In this document: piece by piece, positions 27,417 through 36,207 of the stretch
How positions within the stretch are numbered: position 1 is the stretch's first letter
How the letters are laid out: each line of letters starts with the position of its first letter
Assembly: GCA_934717555.1 (NCBI GenBank)
Contig: CAKUYY010000002.1
Span: 69,949 to 133,948, forward strand
Direction: 5' to 3'
DNA: 64,000 nt
Source: an uncultured Clostridium sp.
GTDB lineage: Bacteria; Bacillota; Clostridia; Oscillospirales; Acutalibacteraceae
Made by a program: the position numbers and the translations under genes
Notes under the pieces: model-generated
What the model was told of the DNA's origin: nothing
The model's input: only the letters and a program-made list of their open reading frames with translations
Database searches by the model: none

Positions 27417-27965
27417 TTGAGGAAACGGTTTCCAAAAATAATTAGTCTGGGCATATTATTATTTTGTGTTATGTTTGGTACCATGATAGCTTTTATGCAG
27501 ACAACTTACACGGAGAATCAGCTGAAGCAGGCAGGGCAAAAGTATTTGATCCAGCTGGGAGAAGAATATGAAGATTGTACCCTGCAGCAAAAGCAATGGT
27601 ACAATGATCAATTATTTTGCCTATATCAAAATGGAGGAACCCTTTTTGTCATTGGATTCTCAAAAAATGAATGGTTTCCAAAACGGCTTTCTCCCAGATA
27701 TTTTTATTATCCCAAGGAACAATCAACAGGAGATTCATCTGACCTTTGCTCTTTTTCTGAAAAAAAGCAAGACTGCCATACGTATGTGATATTTGGCCCA
27801 CGTCCAGAAGGAGCCCGGGGAGTAGAGGTGGATGTAGTAGACAAACAGCAAATCTTAAAGAGTCAATATTGTTACAATATTGATGAACAGGAGAAATATG
27901 TTTTTTATATTTTTCAGAAATTGGGAGATCATTCCCTTTCTTTTCAGTATAGGTTATACAGTTAA
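27417..27965 (+). CDS. Hypothetical single-pass membrane protein
   Basis: 182 aa from a TTG with GGGGGAGA upstream. One N-terminal transmembrane segment (about residues 7-27), without a lipobox, is followed by a soluble extracytoplasmic domain rich in Tyr/Phe and Gln with four Cys (CTLQQ, LFCLY, DLCSF, DCHTY) that could form disulfides or metal sites. I recognise no family. It is a single gene between DUF421 (divergent) and DUF1846 (convergent). Confidence 0.55.
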   Translation: MRKRFPKIISLGILLFCVMFGTMIAFMQTTYTENQLKQAGQKYLIQLGEEYEDCTLQQKQWYNDQLFCLYQNGGTLFVIGFSKNEWFPKRLSPRYFYYPKEQSTGDSSDLCSFSEKKQDCHTYVIFGPRPEGARGVEVDVVDKQQILKSQYCYNIDEQEKYVFYIFQKLGDHSLSFQYRLYS

Positions 27966-28005
27966 TATATTTTTACAAAGGCAATAAAGCGTTTTTTACA
28001 AAAAT

Positions 28006-28048
28006 AAAAGAACGTTTGCAGAGGATAAACTGCAAACGCTCTTTCCCA
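28006..28048 (-). terminator. Terminator between convergent genes
   Basis: AAGAACGTTTGCAG pairs with CTGCAAACGCTCTT; U-rich ends on both strands. It ends the DUF1846 transcript and probably the hypothetical gene. Confidence 0.85.
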
Positions 28049-28051
28049 TTT

Positions 28052-29536
28052 TTATCTATGGTATAATTTTTTTGTTTGGTACTTTGCTTCACAAGTAAGG
28101 TTAATCCCCAATTTCCGGAATACAGAATCATCCACCTGAGAGAGGATAACGGAAGAATGCGCTTCACAGCCTCTCAACTTTGGAAGCTGACGGAGAGCTA
28201 ACTCCGCTGTAGGATTGGTAGCGGCACTGATGGAAAGGGCGATTAAGATTTCGTCAGAGTGAAGCCTGGGATTATGGTTCCCCAATACTTTGGTTTTCAG
28301 GTTCTGAATAGGCTCAATCACGATCGGGGAAATTAACGGCATTTTATGGCTGATCCCACCTAACTCTTTTAAGGCGTTCAGAATAACGGCAGCGGAAGCA
28401 CCCAACAGGGAAGAGGTTTTTCCGGTGACAATTTTCCCGTTCTCTAACTGAATCGCAGCGGCGGGCATGCCTGTTTCCTCGGCACGTGTCAGAGCGGCAT
28501 AGGCAACTTCCCGGTCTTGAATGGAAACCCCCGCTTTATTCATCAAAAGCTCTACTTTATAAACAGCTTCCTCATCTATCCGCCCTTGTCTTTGGTCACA
28601 CCGCGCGTGATAATATCTACGGATGATTTCCTGGCGGGAAGCCTCTTGGCATACATCATCATCTATGATACAATTGCCCGCCATATTAACACCCATGTCA
28701 GTGGGGGATTTATAAGGACTTTCCCCTGTGATTTTTTCAAAAATAGCGTTTAAAACAGGAAAGACTTCTACATCCCTATTGTAGTTAACCGCAGTTTTTC
28801 CGTAGGCTTCCAAGTGGAAAGGGTCAATCATATTCACATCATTCAGATCAGCGGTGGCCGCTTCATATGCCAGGTTTACCGGATGCTTTAATGGGAGGTT
28901 CCACACAGGGAAGGTTTCAAATTTAGCATATCCCGCCTTAATCCCTCTTTTATATTCATGATACAGCTGGGAGAGACAGGTGGCCATTTTTCCGCTGCCC
29001 GGTCCCGGGGCTGTGACAATAACCAGCGGACGGGTGGTTTCAATATACTCATTTTTCCCAAACCCCTCGTCGCTGACGATAAGTGGAATATTATTGGGGT
29101 ATCCCACAATAGGATAATGGAGGAAAACCTGGATCCCCAGACGATTAAGCCTATTTTTAAAGGAATCTACCACCGGCTGCCCGCTGTACTGGGCGATGAC
29201 CACGCTGCCTACATACAGGCCAATGTCCCGGAAAGCGTCGATCAAACGGAGCACATCGGCGTCATAGGTGATGCCAAGATCTCCCCGGACCTTGCTTTTT
29301 TCAATGTCGGTAGCGTTAATCACAATGACAATTTCCGCTTGATCAGCCAATTGTAGCAGCATCCTTACTTTGCTGTCAGGTTGGAATCCGGGCAGCACCC
29401 TGGACGCATGGTAATCGTCAAATAATTTTCCACCCAGTTCCAAATAGAGCTTATTATCAAATTGGGCGATCCGTTCCAGAATATGTTTGGACTGCGTTTT
29501 TAAGTATTTGTCGTTATCAAACCCTACAGCTTTCAT
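28052..29536 (-). CDS. DUF1846 family protein
   Basis: 494 aa, the usual length of this soluble family (about 495-500). N-terminal MKAVGFDNDKYLKTQSKHIL and the P-loop-like VTAPGPGSGKMATCLSQLYHE near 174-194 are the family signature. An approximately 60-residue segment (TGKTSSLLGASAAVILNALK) lies near the C-terminus. A crystal structure from a pneumococcal homologue shows an ATP-dependent fold, but I know of no proven substrate. It is monocistronic with an 86-base gap to the upstream terminator. The organism also keeps the otherwise typical ribosome binding site. Confidence 0.87.
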   Translation of the reverse strand: MKAVGFDNDKYLKTQSKHILERIAQFDNKLYLELGGKLFDDYHASRVLPGFQPDSKVRMLLQLADQAEIVIVINATDIEKSKVRGDLGITYDADVLRLIDAFRDIGLYVGSVVIAQYSGQPVVDSFKNRLNRLGIQVFLHYPIVGYPNNIPLIVSDEGFGKNEYIETTRPLVIVTAPGPGSGKMATCLSQLYHEYKRGIKAGYAKFETFPVWNLPLKHPVNLAYEAATADLNDVNMIDPFHLEAYGKTAVNYNRDVEVFPVLNAIFEKITGESPYKSPTDMGVNMAGNCIIDDDVCQEASRQEIIRRYYHARCDQRQGRIDEEAVYKVELLMNKAGVSIQDREVAYAALTRAEETGMPAAAIQLENGKIVTGKTSSLLGASAAVILNALKELGGISHKMPLISPIVIEPIQNLKTKVLGNHNPRLHSDEILIALSISAATNPTAELALRQLPKLRGCEAHSSVILSQVDDSVFRKLGINLTCEAKYQTKKLYHR

Positions 29537-30043
29537 GTTCTCATACCCTCACTATGCAATTTCATAAGGGCGCCATCGCTTTTTTCACAAAGGATCAAAG
29601 CAAGCCTAGATGAGGAAAACCAGAGTTAATTTTGACTGATATCTCCTCTAAAAATGGCTTTTTTCTGCGCCTTCCGACCTCAACTTATATTTTTCTATTA
29701 TAATAAATCTCAAAGTGCTTTACAACCTTTTCAGTAGGCAAACTTTTATATTTTCAAAACTGCGCAGGATCACAAAATTTTTTGGCGAATTCTTAGGCAA
29801 TTTTTCTGGCGTTGTCTGAAGTTAGGGAAAATTTAATGTTGTTTGCCCATAAACCGCATAAAACATATGAGGAAAGGAGGTAAAAAACAAACAACGCAAG
29901 GCAGATGATTTATCACCTGCCTTGCGTTGTTTACTGTTGCCTCGAAAGATAGGGTAGGCAAGATTTTTTTGATGGGAAAATCAACAGAATAAGGGAGAGC
30001 TAATCCCATATAAACAGAACATCCTGTCCCGTTTTTTCTCAGC
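29537..30043. other. Intergenic region with a strong hairpin
   Basis: 507 bases without a gene. At 29889-29935 a hairpin pairs AACAACGCAAGGCAG with CTGCCTTGCGTTGTT and is followed on the minus strand by TTTGTTTTTT. It is the terminator of the cyclophilin gene. An orphan AGGAGG (29876-29881) precedes no start codon on the plus strand. The rest is A/T-rich and contains nothing I can name. Confidence 0.75.
29889..29935 (-). terminator. Terminator of the cyclophilin gene
   Basis: 15-base arms with a 12-base loop, U-tract on the minus strand, 109 bases past the cyclophilin stop. Confidence 0.85.
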
Positions 30044-30562
30044 TTACAGAGTTTCTGGCTCCTCGAAATCTTCTCCCAGGGTATCCACAGTTACTTTTAC
30101 CATCGTTTGGCTTTCCAGAGGTTTATCCATATAATCACGTTTTACCGCGACAATCCGCTGGGCTTCTTCGATTCCTTCAATCACTTTTCCGAAGGCTGCA
30201 TACTGGCCGTCCAGATGAGGGGCATCATCCACCATAATGAAAAACTGGGAACCTGCGCTGTCAGGATGGCCTGCACGCGCCATGGAAATCACACCAGTGG
30301 TATGTTTCAAATCATTGGGAAATCCATTGGCGATAAATTCCCCTTTAATATGATAACCAGGGCCACCGGTTCCTACACCTTGAGGATCCCCGCCCTGGAT
30401 CATAAAACCAGGAATAACGCGATGAAAGATTACGCCGTCATAAAACCCTTTCTTTACAAGGGAAATGAAGTTCTTGACGGTATTAGGCGCAACTTCTGGA
30501 TAAAGCTCTATTTTGATGGTGTTTCCAGAAGACATTTCGATGGTGACAATAGGATGTTTCAT
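30044..30562 (-). CDS. Peptidyl-prolyl cis-trans isomerase, cyclophilin type
   Basis: 172 aa, no signal peptide, so cytosolic. Catalytic and cyclosporin-site residues are seen in FHRVIPGFMIQGGDPQGVGTGGPG (residues about 47-70; Arg48 and the Phe/Met/Gln line) and in GVISMARAGHPDSAGSQFFIM near 88-108. It accelerates Xaa-Pro isomerisation and helps folding. An AGGAGG site lies 7 bases before the start. It resembles PpiB/YncE-like cyclophilins of Firmicutes. Confidence 0.93.
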   Translation of the reverse strand: MKHPIVTIEMSSGNTIKIELYPEVAPNTVKNFISLVKKGFYDGVIFHRVIPGFMIQGGDPQGVGTGGPGYHIKGEFIANGFPNDLKHTTGVISMARAGHPDSAGSQFFIMVDDAPHLDGQYAAFGKVIEGIEEAQRIVAVKRDYMDKPLESQTMVKVTVDTLGEDFEEPETL

Positions 30563-30680
30563 AGAACATACCTCCTACCAAATATTTTTGAAAACCTATT
30601 TTTCTTGCCTTATTATACCGGTTCTTTTGTGTGACAGCAAGAGAAATTTATGTGCTCCAAAAATCTGCCGGTTCTATTTA

Positions 30681-31229
30681 CTAATTTTCTTCCAAACACA
30701 GTTCTCTTAATAAAGCGGTATCTGTTCCTTTTTTCTCAGCCCGTAAGCGGAGTTTTCCATCGTTTGAGGAAATAAACTGAATTTCTTTATGATGGAGAGA
30801 ACGGAGCATAGCGGGGTCCATATGAATGGCAATGATGTTTGCGCAATGAGATTGTGCATCCTGCAATTCATCGCGCAGAAAAGACAAGGGACCTCTATCT
30901 GCCTTAGCGCAGGTGAGCAGGCCACATGTCACTTTTCCAGCCAAGGCATATTGGTGGATAAATGTCTGGACAGCTGGAGCAGGACGTCCTGCCCAGACAG
31001 GGCCGGCTATGATAATTCGTTCATAAGAAGAAATATCCTCTTCTAGGGGCAATATTTCTTGGCTGCGATGGAAGCAGGTACATGCGATGCCTGTTATCAG
31101 GGAAAATAGACGAACGTTATTTCTTGTCGTTTGCAACTGGACAAAATCAGCTTTGATTTGATCAGCAAGGTAGGAAGCTGCCTTTTTGGTCTTTCCGCCA
31201 AAAGAATAACAAACAATCAGTGTCTTCAT
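30681..31229 (-). CDS. Flavodoxin family protein
   Basis: 182 aa from the ATG at 31229 (GAGGG 7 bases upstream). It opens MKTLIVCYSFGGKTKKAA, a flavodoxin strand-1/phosphate loop with GGKTKK in place of the classic T/S-rich loop, and has IIAGPVWAGRPAPAVQTFI matching the second FMN loop. A redox protein using FMN is expected. The Arg/His-rich second half is less typical. It is a single gene; its partner is unknown. Confidence 0.8.
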   Translation of the reverse strand: MKTLIVCYSFGGKTKKAASYLADQIKADFVQLQTTRNNVRLFSLITGIACTCFHRSQEILPLEEDISSYERIIIAGPVWAGRPAPAVQTFIHQYALAGKVTCGLLTCAKADRGPLSFLRDELQDAQSHCANIIAIHMDPAMLRSLHHKEIQFISSNDGKLRLRAEKKGTDTALLRELCLEEN

Positions 31230-31268
31230 ATCCAACCCTCTTTATTCTTCCAAATATTTCTGTAGTTT

Positions 31269-31634
31269 CTAAAGATGGTTGTAAATCTGCTTTAGATTTT
31301 CCGACTCATTTTCCTTTTTTGATGTTTCAGAAAGAATTTGATCCTGTTCCAAGCTTCTGCTTTGAAGCGCCACCAGACGTTTTCGGGCTTTTGTCATCCG
31401 CTCCTGGGAAATTTGGATGGATTGGCATATTTTTTTTACAGATTCATCAGAAATGGAGTTTTGCAGATTTTTATAGCAATATTTTCCCAAAAGGAGATAT
31501 TTGCGGTTGACCTGCCTATTTTCCCTTTGGATCATATGCTTCAATCGTTTATGCAGGGCCTTTTTCCGGTTGTATACGAGTGCAGAATCCATAGCACCAA
31601 CAATGATGCGTCCCATCTGGCTCAAAAACTCCAT
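31269..31634 (-). CDS. Hypothetical basic helical protein
   Basis: 121 aa. Apart from a possible N-terminal amphipathic stretch it is helical and highly basic (RKKALHKRLKHMIQRENRQVNRKYLLLGK), then Ser/Glu-rich at the end. There is no recognised domain. It is 33 bases downstream of the zinc-ribbon or flavodoxin transcripts and may be co-expressed with them. Confidence 0.45.
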   Translation of the reverse strand: MEFLSQMGRIIVGAMDSALVYNRKKALHKRLKHMIQRENRQVNRKYLLLGKYCYKNLQNSISDESVKKICQSIQISQERMTKARKRLVALQSRSLEQDQILSETSKKENESENLKQIYNHL

Positions 31635-31748
31635 GGTAGAAAACCTCCTATGTGATGAAAATTGGACAGTCTGGTCTCATAAAAGATTGTAATAACCGCT
31701 ATGTTTAGTATCCCGGGATTTGGCTTATCCATTCTTAGATTGTTTGAT

Positions 31749-32288
31749 TCAGGCTTTCTTTTTTATTTTTTCCCAATCAATAGGGACGATTGCTCTTTTC
31801 CGTTCCCGGAATATCAATAGGATCTTTATCATTTTATATGCTATCGTGACACAAAAGAATATACCAGCCCCACATAGCGCGATTACCACCACATAACTCC
31901 ATAATAATTTCCAGGCCTGTTGTGCCTGCCCAATGATACTAGCATCTCGGGTACTGGATAACATCCCTGTTAATTCAAAAGTTTTGATAGCATCTCCCCC
32001 GATTTGGCATAGCAGCAACACCAGCAGGATAAAACATAGGGTAAAGACAGCTAACAATCCAAAAGCCAGAAGATAACGGCGGCGGGATGATAAAATCCGA
32101 TAGGCATATTGGGTAAAAAAGGAAATCTTTTTCGGCTGGTTTTCTTCAAAGTAGGCTTCTTGAGGAGGAAGCAATCCTTCGTTGCTTTCTGACTCTGCGA
32201 TAGGAGATTCTTGGATAAAAGGGGCGCCACAGTAACGGCAGCAAACCGCGCCGTCAGGATTTTTTGTAGAACAACGGTAACATTTCAT
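31749..32288 (-). CDS. Zinc-ribbon protein with two transmembrane helices
   Basis: 179 aa. A zinc ribbon at the N-terminus uses C3, C6 (CYRCS) and C16-C17/C20 (CCRYC). A Glu/Pro-rich linker follows, then two transmembrane helices (about residues 72-96 and 128-155), and a basic C-terminus. The family is not identified beyond a generic zinc-ribbon membrane protein common in Clostridia. It is divergent from the CpXC gene. Confidence 0.7.
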   Translation of the reverse strand: MKCYRCSTKNPDGAVCCRYCGAPFIQESPIAESESNEGLLPPQEAYFEENQPKKISFFTQYAYRILSSRRRYLLAFGLLAVFTLCFILLVLLLCQIGGDAIKTFELTGMLSSTRDASIIGQAQQAWKLLWSYVVVIALCGAGIFFCVTIAYKMIKILLIFRERKRAIVPIDWEKIKKKA

Positions 32289-32535
32289 GCTGGTTCCCCC
32301 TGTGAATTGAAATCTATTTTCTATTTATGTCTTTTCGTCTTTTTGGAAAACAAACATATTCATTACATGGCCTTTTTTATTATGTCATGTTTTTAAAAAA
32401 GGGTCAATAAGTTTTGTTACCTACTGTTCATATTTTCCAAAATATGATACAATGAATAATAAAAATGATTTCCACTTATGGAAAAGGAAGGAAAATTTGC
32501 TTTTCCATAGGGGGAGAGGCTGGAGAAGGGAAACT

Positions 32536-33195
32536 ATGTCAAGAAGAACCACAAAATCCGTTGGATGTCCTCACTGTGGAGAACATTCGGATACCCAGAT
32601 GTATACAACAATCAATGTTACACTGGATCCCAAATTGCGTGACCGGGTAATGGATGAAACTTTATTTGCCTGGGTCTGTCCGCATTGCGGCTATGAGGCC
32701 ATGCTGTTGAACCCGTTTCTCTACCATGATATGGAACATAAATTTATGATATACCTTCTTCCCGAGCAGAGAGAATCTTTTTTTTCTGTTCCAGATACGG
32801 AAAGGCAGTTTCCGGAATTGGGTGATTTGAAAAAACGCCTGGCTCCTGATATCAATACATTAAAAGAAAAAATTCTGTTATTTGAGGAAGAGCTGGATGA
32901 CCGGGCCAGTGAGCTTACCAAATTGGCGTTGGGACGCGCGCTTTCTAAACGGTTGCATGAGCCGATACAGGCAGGGTATTTTTGCCTGCTCGATCGGGAA
33001 ACTGATCAAGTGGGATACTCTTTCTTTATTCCAAAACGTCAGGAACCTATTTATCAGAATACCAAAATAGAGGTGTATGACCGTTCAATGGATATCGCAC
33101 GCCGTTTTGGAGGGATTCTGCCAACAGGGTTTTCCATAATAGATGGGGCATGGGCTTCTGAGACATTACAGCGTTATCATAATTCTATGGCTTAA
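32536..33195 (+). CDS. CpXC domain protein
   Basis: 219 aa from the ATG at 32536, after GAGAAGGG; the longer reading from 32452 has no suitable site. N-terminal CPHCGEHSDTQMYTTINVTLDPKLRDRVMDETLFAWVCPHCGY matches the CpXC domain (two CxxC pairs, presumed zinc-binding) and is followed by a YHDMEHKFMIYLLP segment. The remainder is alpha/beta. The domain is found in stand-alone regulators and in fusions; its function is not established. It lies 59 bases before the AIM24-like gene on the same strand. Confidence 0.82.
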   Translation: MSRRTTKSVGCPHCGEHSDTQMYTTINVTLDPKLRDRVMDETLFAWVCPHCGYEAMLLNPFLYHDMEHKFMIYLLPEQRESFFSVPDTERQFPELGDLKKRLAPDINTLKEKILLFEEELDDRASELTKLALGRALSKRLHEPIQAGYFCLLDRETDQVGYSFFIPKRQEPIYQNTKIEVYDRSMDIARRFGGILPTGFSIIDGAWASETLQRYHNSMA

Positions 33196-33254
33196 ACTTT
33201 AACAGAAGAACATTTCTGATCTCTAACGAATCAGATAAAAAAGGAGAATAAAAC

Positions 33255-33932
33255 GTGAGGTATTCTATTGAGGGGACCCCGTTGCCGGTAGTTATCTGTT
33301 ATTTAAATGCTGGAGAGGCCATGATGTCGGATAATGGGGCTATGAACTGGATGACCCCCAATATGGCTATGACAACGAAAATGGAGGGAGGCCTGGGAAA
33401 AGCTTTTGGACGCGCCTTCTCTGGAGAGTCCATGTTTTTGCCGACTTTTACCTGTCAAACAGGGGAAGGGATGATTGCCTTCGCCTCTAGTTTCCCTGGT
33501 ACCATTTTGCCAATGGAGATTTCGGCAAACAACACGATTATTTGCCAAAAACACGCATTCCTTGCCTGCCAAAAGTCAGTAAAGCTGAGCGCCCATATCA
33601 ATAGAAAGGTAGGAGGGACCTTTTTTGGGGGAGAAGGTCTGATTTTACAGAGACTGGAAGGAAATGGCCTTGCTTTTCTGGAAATTGACGGGCATGTGGT
33701 TCAATATGATTTGACAGCAGGACAGTCCCTGTTGGTGGATACTGGGGCGCTGGCCGCTATGACAGCAAGCGTTACCATGGATGTACAGTCTACCGGGGGG
33801 ATAAAGAATACGCTGTTTGGAGGAGAAGGGCTGTTTCATACCCGTGTGACAGGCCCTGGGACTATATGGCTGCAAACCATGCCATATACCAGGTTAGCCG
33901 CCACGTTCCGGCCAATTTTTTCCTCAAAATAA
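33255..33932 (+). CDS. AIM24/TIGR00266 family protein
   Basis: 225 aa from a GTG start. It shows the AIM24 double-psi-like beta pattern with internal Gly-rich turns: GAMNWMTPNMAMTTKMEGGLGKAFGRAFSGESMF near residues 28-62 and GGTFFGGEGLILQRLEGNGLAFLEIDG near 120-145. TIGR00266 proteins are common in bacteria. One Bacillus member is called YxiS/AIM24-like, and no reaction is known. It follows CpXC in a likely co-transcribed set with the small membrane protein. Confidence 0.88.
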   Translation: MRYSIEGTPLPVVICYLNAGEAMMSDNGAMNWMTPNMAMTTKMEGGLGKAFGRAFSGESMFLPTFTCQTGEGMIAFASSFPGTILPMEISANNTIICQKHAFLACQKSVKLSAHINRKVGGTFFGGEGLILQRLEGNGLAFLEIDGHVVQYDLTAGQSLLVDTGALAAMTASVTMDVQSTGGIKNTLFGGEGLFHTRVTGPGTIWLQTMPYTRLAATFRPIFSSK

Positions 33933-33983
33933 GGGAAAAATTGTATTTTGTAATGAGGTTTGTTGGATATAGGAGGAATATGT

Positions 33984-34502
33984 ATGAAATATCAATTGAT
34001 AAAGTGGGTTACGATTGTCCTTCAACTGGGGTTGTTGGGAGTGCTGTTTGTTCCTTTTATCCATGATTATGAGTTATCATTGAGCCTATGGAACATCATT
34101 CAGGATGGATACCGAACAGGAAGCCTTGAGGATGTGCTGACTTTTATGCTGTATTATGTTCCGGTGGCCATTGGTGTCCTTTTGGTCCTGTTGCTGGAAA
34201 GCAGGATACGGTATGGAATTTCTTTGTTATCGGCTGCGATGGGATTAACCTTAACTTTAACACAGTATTTATTCCCGGCATTAGCAGCTGGATATTCCCT
34301 GGTAGTTTATCAGATTGGGTTCTATATACTTTTAGGCCTGCAATGTGCAGTGATCCTTTTCAGCTTGATCGGTATTTGCTGCAAAGACCCTGTTCTTCCC
34401 GCTTATTTACAGCAGGTGAATCCCAGTTCCGATACCGCAGAGATTGTGTTACCGGAATCTGTAAAAAAGAAGAAAAAGAATGCCCGCCATATGGCGAAAT
34501 AA
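33984..34502 (+). CDS. Hypothetical four-helix membrane protein
   Basis: 172 aa from the ATG at 33984 (AGGAGG 7 bases upstream). Four hydrophobic helices are visible: about residues 5-23, 55-72, 78-97 and 106-128. A poly-Lys tail ends in KKKKKNARHMAK. The family is not recognised. It is the third gene of the CpXC-AIM24 group and ends at a strong terminator. Confidence 0.65.
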   Translation: MKYQLIKWVTIVLQLGLLGVLFVPFIHDYELSLSLWNIIQDGYRTGSLEDVLTFMLYYVPVAIGVLLVLLLESRIRYGISLLSAAMGLTLTLTQYLFPALAAGYSLVVYQIGFYILLGLQCAVILFSLIGICCKDPVLPAYLQQVNPSSDTAEIVLPESVKKKKKNARHMAK

Positions 34503-34579
34503 TGAAAGTTTCCCTGGGTTGTTCTGTATACTTTTGAGAAAGATATTTTGTTTCCTGTTTCTCAAGGAATGAAAAAATA

Positions 34580-34622
34580 AAGAGGCTGCCACCATTGGTT
34601 TTACTGGTGGCAGCCTCTTTAT
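34580..34622 (+). terminator. Bidirectional terminator
   Basis: AAGAGGCTGCCACCA pairs with TGGTGGCAGCCTCTT; T-rich on both strands. It separates the membrane-protein gene from convergent nagB. Confidence 0.93.
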
Positions 34623-34648
34623 ATGATGATATGGAAAGGTAAAAACGA

Positions 34649-35374
34649 TTACAGCAACGCGGAAGCAGCTTCGTCAGCAAAAATTGTCACATTGGGATGG
34701 AGTTGCAGGACAGAGGCAGGGCATTGAGGGGTAACCGGCCCTTTGACCATATCATGTACCGCCTGGGCTTTGGCGGAACCGGTGGCGACCAGGATAATCT
34801 GGCGGGCCTTCATAATAGAACCGATGCCCATGCTAATGGCGTAACGGGGCACTTCATCGCTGCTCTCAAAGAAGCGGGTATTGGCATCGATAGTGCTTTG
34901 TGTCAAAGACACTTTATGAGTGCCCATAGGGAAATCATCACAGGGCTCGTTAAAAGCAATATGCCCGTTATTTCCAATTCCCAGAATCTGGACGTCGATA
35001 CCGCCAGCTTCTGCGATCATTTCATCGTAATGTTTGCCTTCACTGTCAATGTCGTCCGCAGTACCGCAAGGAACATGGATTTTTTCAGCGGGAACATTGA
35101 TCCCATGGAACAGGTTTTCCTGCATGAAATAATAGTAACTTTGAGGATGATCATGTCCCAATCCAATGTATTCGTCCAGATTAAAGGTGGTAACCTTAGA
35201 AAAATCCAAGGTGCCATTTTTGTACCATTCAATCAGGCAGCGATAAGTAGGGATAGGGGAAGAACCGGTAGCAAGGCCCAGCACACTGTCCGGCTTAGCG
35301 ATTACTTGGCCAGCGAAAATGCTGGCGGCGGCAACGCCGATGGCGTTTGCGTCTTTGTAAATTTTTACATTCAT
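34649..35374 (-). CDS. nagB: Glucosamine-6-phosphate deaminase
   Basis: 241 aa from the ATG at 35374 (AGGAG 9 bases upstream; the ATG at 35380 is too close). It contains GLATGSSPIPTYR near 34-46, TFNLDEYIGLGHDHPQSY with catalytic Asp near 70, and GIGNNGHIAFNEP with catalytic His/Asn near 130-142. It converts glucosamine-6-P to fructose-6-P plus ammonia in amino-sugar use. NagA is not nearby and the gene appears to be transcribed alone. Confidence 0.95.
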   Translation of the reverse strand: MNVKIYKDANAIGVAAASIFAGQVIAKPDSVLGLATGSSPIPTYRCLIEWYKNGTLDFSKVTTFNLDEYIGLGHDHPQSYYYFMQENLFHGINVPAEKIHVPCGTADDIDSEGKHYDEMIAEAGGIDVQILGIGNNGHIAFNEPCDDFPMGTHKVSLTQSTIDANTRFFESSDEVPRYAISMGIGSIMKARQIILVATGSAKAQAVHDMVKGPVTPQCPASVLQLHPNVTIFADEAASALL

Positions 35375-35513
35375 AACCATTGGCTCCTTATAAAGATTAA
35401 AAATTTCTTCTTTCTTTATCTTAACATCTTTACTAAGAAGTGCAAGACCTTTTTTTCACATTTTTAATCTTTTTTCAGATTGAGAAAGTTGGTAACCTGT
35501 CCGGCAGTTCCTT

Positions 35514-35521
35514 CATATAAT
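35514..35521 (+). promoter_or_regulatory. Candidate sporulation-type -10 element of the cotJ operon
   Basis: CATATAAT, 35 bases before the cotJA start, resembles the sigma-E/sigma-K -10 (CATAnnnT). A clear matching -35 is not evident, so this rests on position and the known sigma-E control of cotJ in Bacillus. Confidence 0.35.
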
Positions 35522-35555
35522 GAGATGACACCATTTCAGAAAGGAGAATGATTGT

Positions 35556-35753
35556 ATGGACAATATGGATAAGATGATGTCGGAACATTATGGAATTCCG
35601 CCGCTTCCCAAAAATCCAGTTGTGGCAATGGCTTATGTACCCTATCAGGGTTCCATAGGAAATATGTACCATCCAGAAAAGGGATTAAGTGCGGGAACCA
35701 TGTTTCCGGTGTTGGATAAACCATTTTTAGGATGTGGAGGGCAGATAAAATGA
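35556..35753 (+). CDS. cotJA: Spore coat-associated protein CotJA
   Basis: 65 aa, typical for CotJA. It has the Pro-rich PPLPKNPVVAMAYVPYQ core and the MYHPEKGLSAGTMFPVLDKPFLG segment. AGGAG sits 9 bases before the ATG. CotJA helps incorporate CotJC into the mother-cell-made coat. The TGA overlaps the ATG of cotJB (ATGA), so the cotJ genes are coupled. Confidence 0.93.
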   Translation: MDNMDKMMSEHYGIPPLPKNPVVAMAYVPYQGSIGNMYHPEKGLSAGTMFPVLDKPFLGCGGQIK

Positions 35754-36001
35754 ATGAAAGAGACCATTTGCTAAGGCAGATCGCAGCGATTGACTTTGCA
35801 ATCGTGGAGCTGCATTTATTTTTGGATTCCCATCCCAATGACCGGGAGGCCGGCATGAAACTGGATGAATATCAGAAAAAGAGTTCGATCTTGCGCAGGG
35901 AATTTGAGGAAAAATATGGACCTTTAACTTCCATGCAAAAAGACGGAAACCGCTGGGCATGGATTTCTGATCCATGGCCCTGGGATAATGAGGAGGTTTG
36001 A
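35750..36001 (+). CDS. cotJB: Spore coat protein CotJB
   Basis: 83 aa from the ATG at 35750, overlapping the cotJA stop. It shows the CotJB signature LLRQIAAIDFAIVELHLFLDSHPNDREA with the C-terminal WAWISDPWPWDNE. It works with CotJA and CotJC in the inner coat. Its last codons overlap the ribosome binding site (AGGAGG at 35990-35995) of the downstream, split cotJC. Confidence 0.94.
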   Translation: MNERDHLLRQIAAIDFAIVELHLFLDSHPNDREAGMKLDEYQKKSSILRREFEEKYGPLTSMQKDGNRWAWISDPWPWDNEEV

Positions 36002-36003
36002 GT

Positions 36004-36207
36004 ATGTGGATATATGAAAAACGGTTACAGTATCCGGTAAAAATTTCGCGCCCGAATGCCCAGCTCGCCAAAGTCATCATTAGCCAATATGGCGGGCCTG
36101 ATGGAGAGCTGGGGGCATCCCTCCGCTATTTGAGCCAGCGGTACAGTATGCCTTATCCAGAGTTAAAAGCCATATTGACCGATATAGGTATTGAAGGATC
36201 ACAATGA
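36004..36207 (+). CDS. cotJC: CotJC, 5' part of a split gene (residues 1-62 then 5 foreign codons)
   Basis: 67-aa frame from the ATG at 36004 (AGGAGG 8 bases upstream). The first 62 codons (MWIYEKRLQYPVKISRP... KAILTDIG) are canonical CotJC, a manganese-catalase-like coat protein, and include metal ligand Glu35 (in GGPDGE). After GGT (36187-36189) the sequence diverges from the family into element DNA and stops at 36205. The remaining 143 codons, beginning TEELAHLE, are at 48619-49050. The split falls inside TAGGTA, which is repeated at both junctions. Neither part alone holds all metal ligands. The gene can be restored in frame by site-specific excision. Confidence 0.95.
   Translation: MWIYEKRLQYPVKISRPNAQLAKVIISQYGGPDGELGASLRYLSQRYSMPYPELKAILTDIGIEGSQ
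36185..36190 (+). repeat. attL core of the element
   Basis: TAGGTA in the context ATATAGGTATTG, where cotJC sequence meets element sequence. GG at 36187-36188 is the likely central dinucleotide of crossover. Confidence 0.85.

Noticed and set aside
29876..29935. AGGAGG followed by a hairpin as a possible small gene
   Set aside because: No start codon at suitable distance; the hairpin fits a terminator of the cyclophilin gene.
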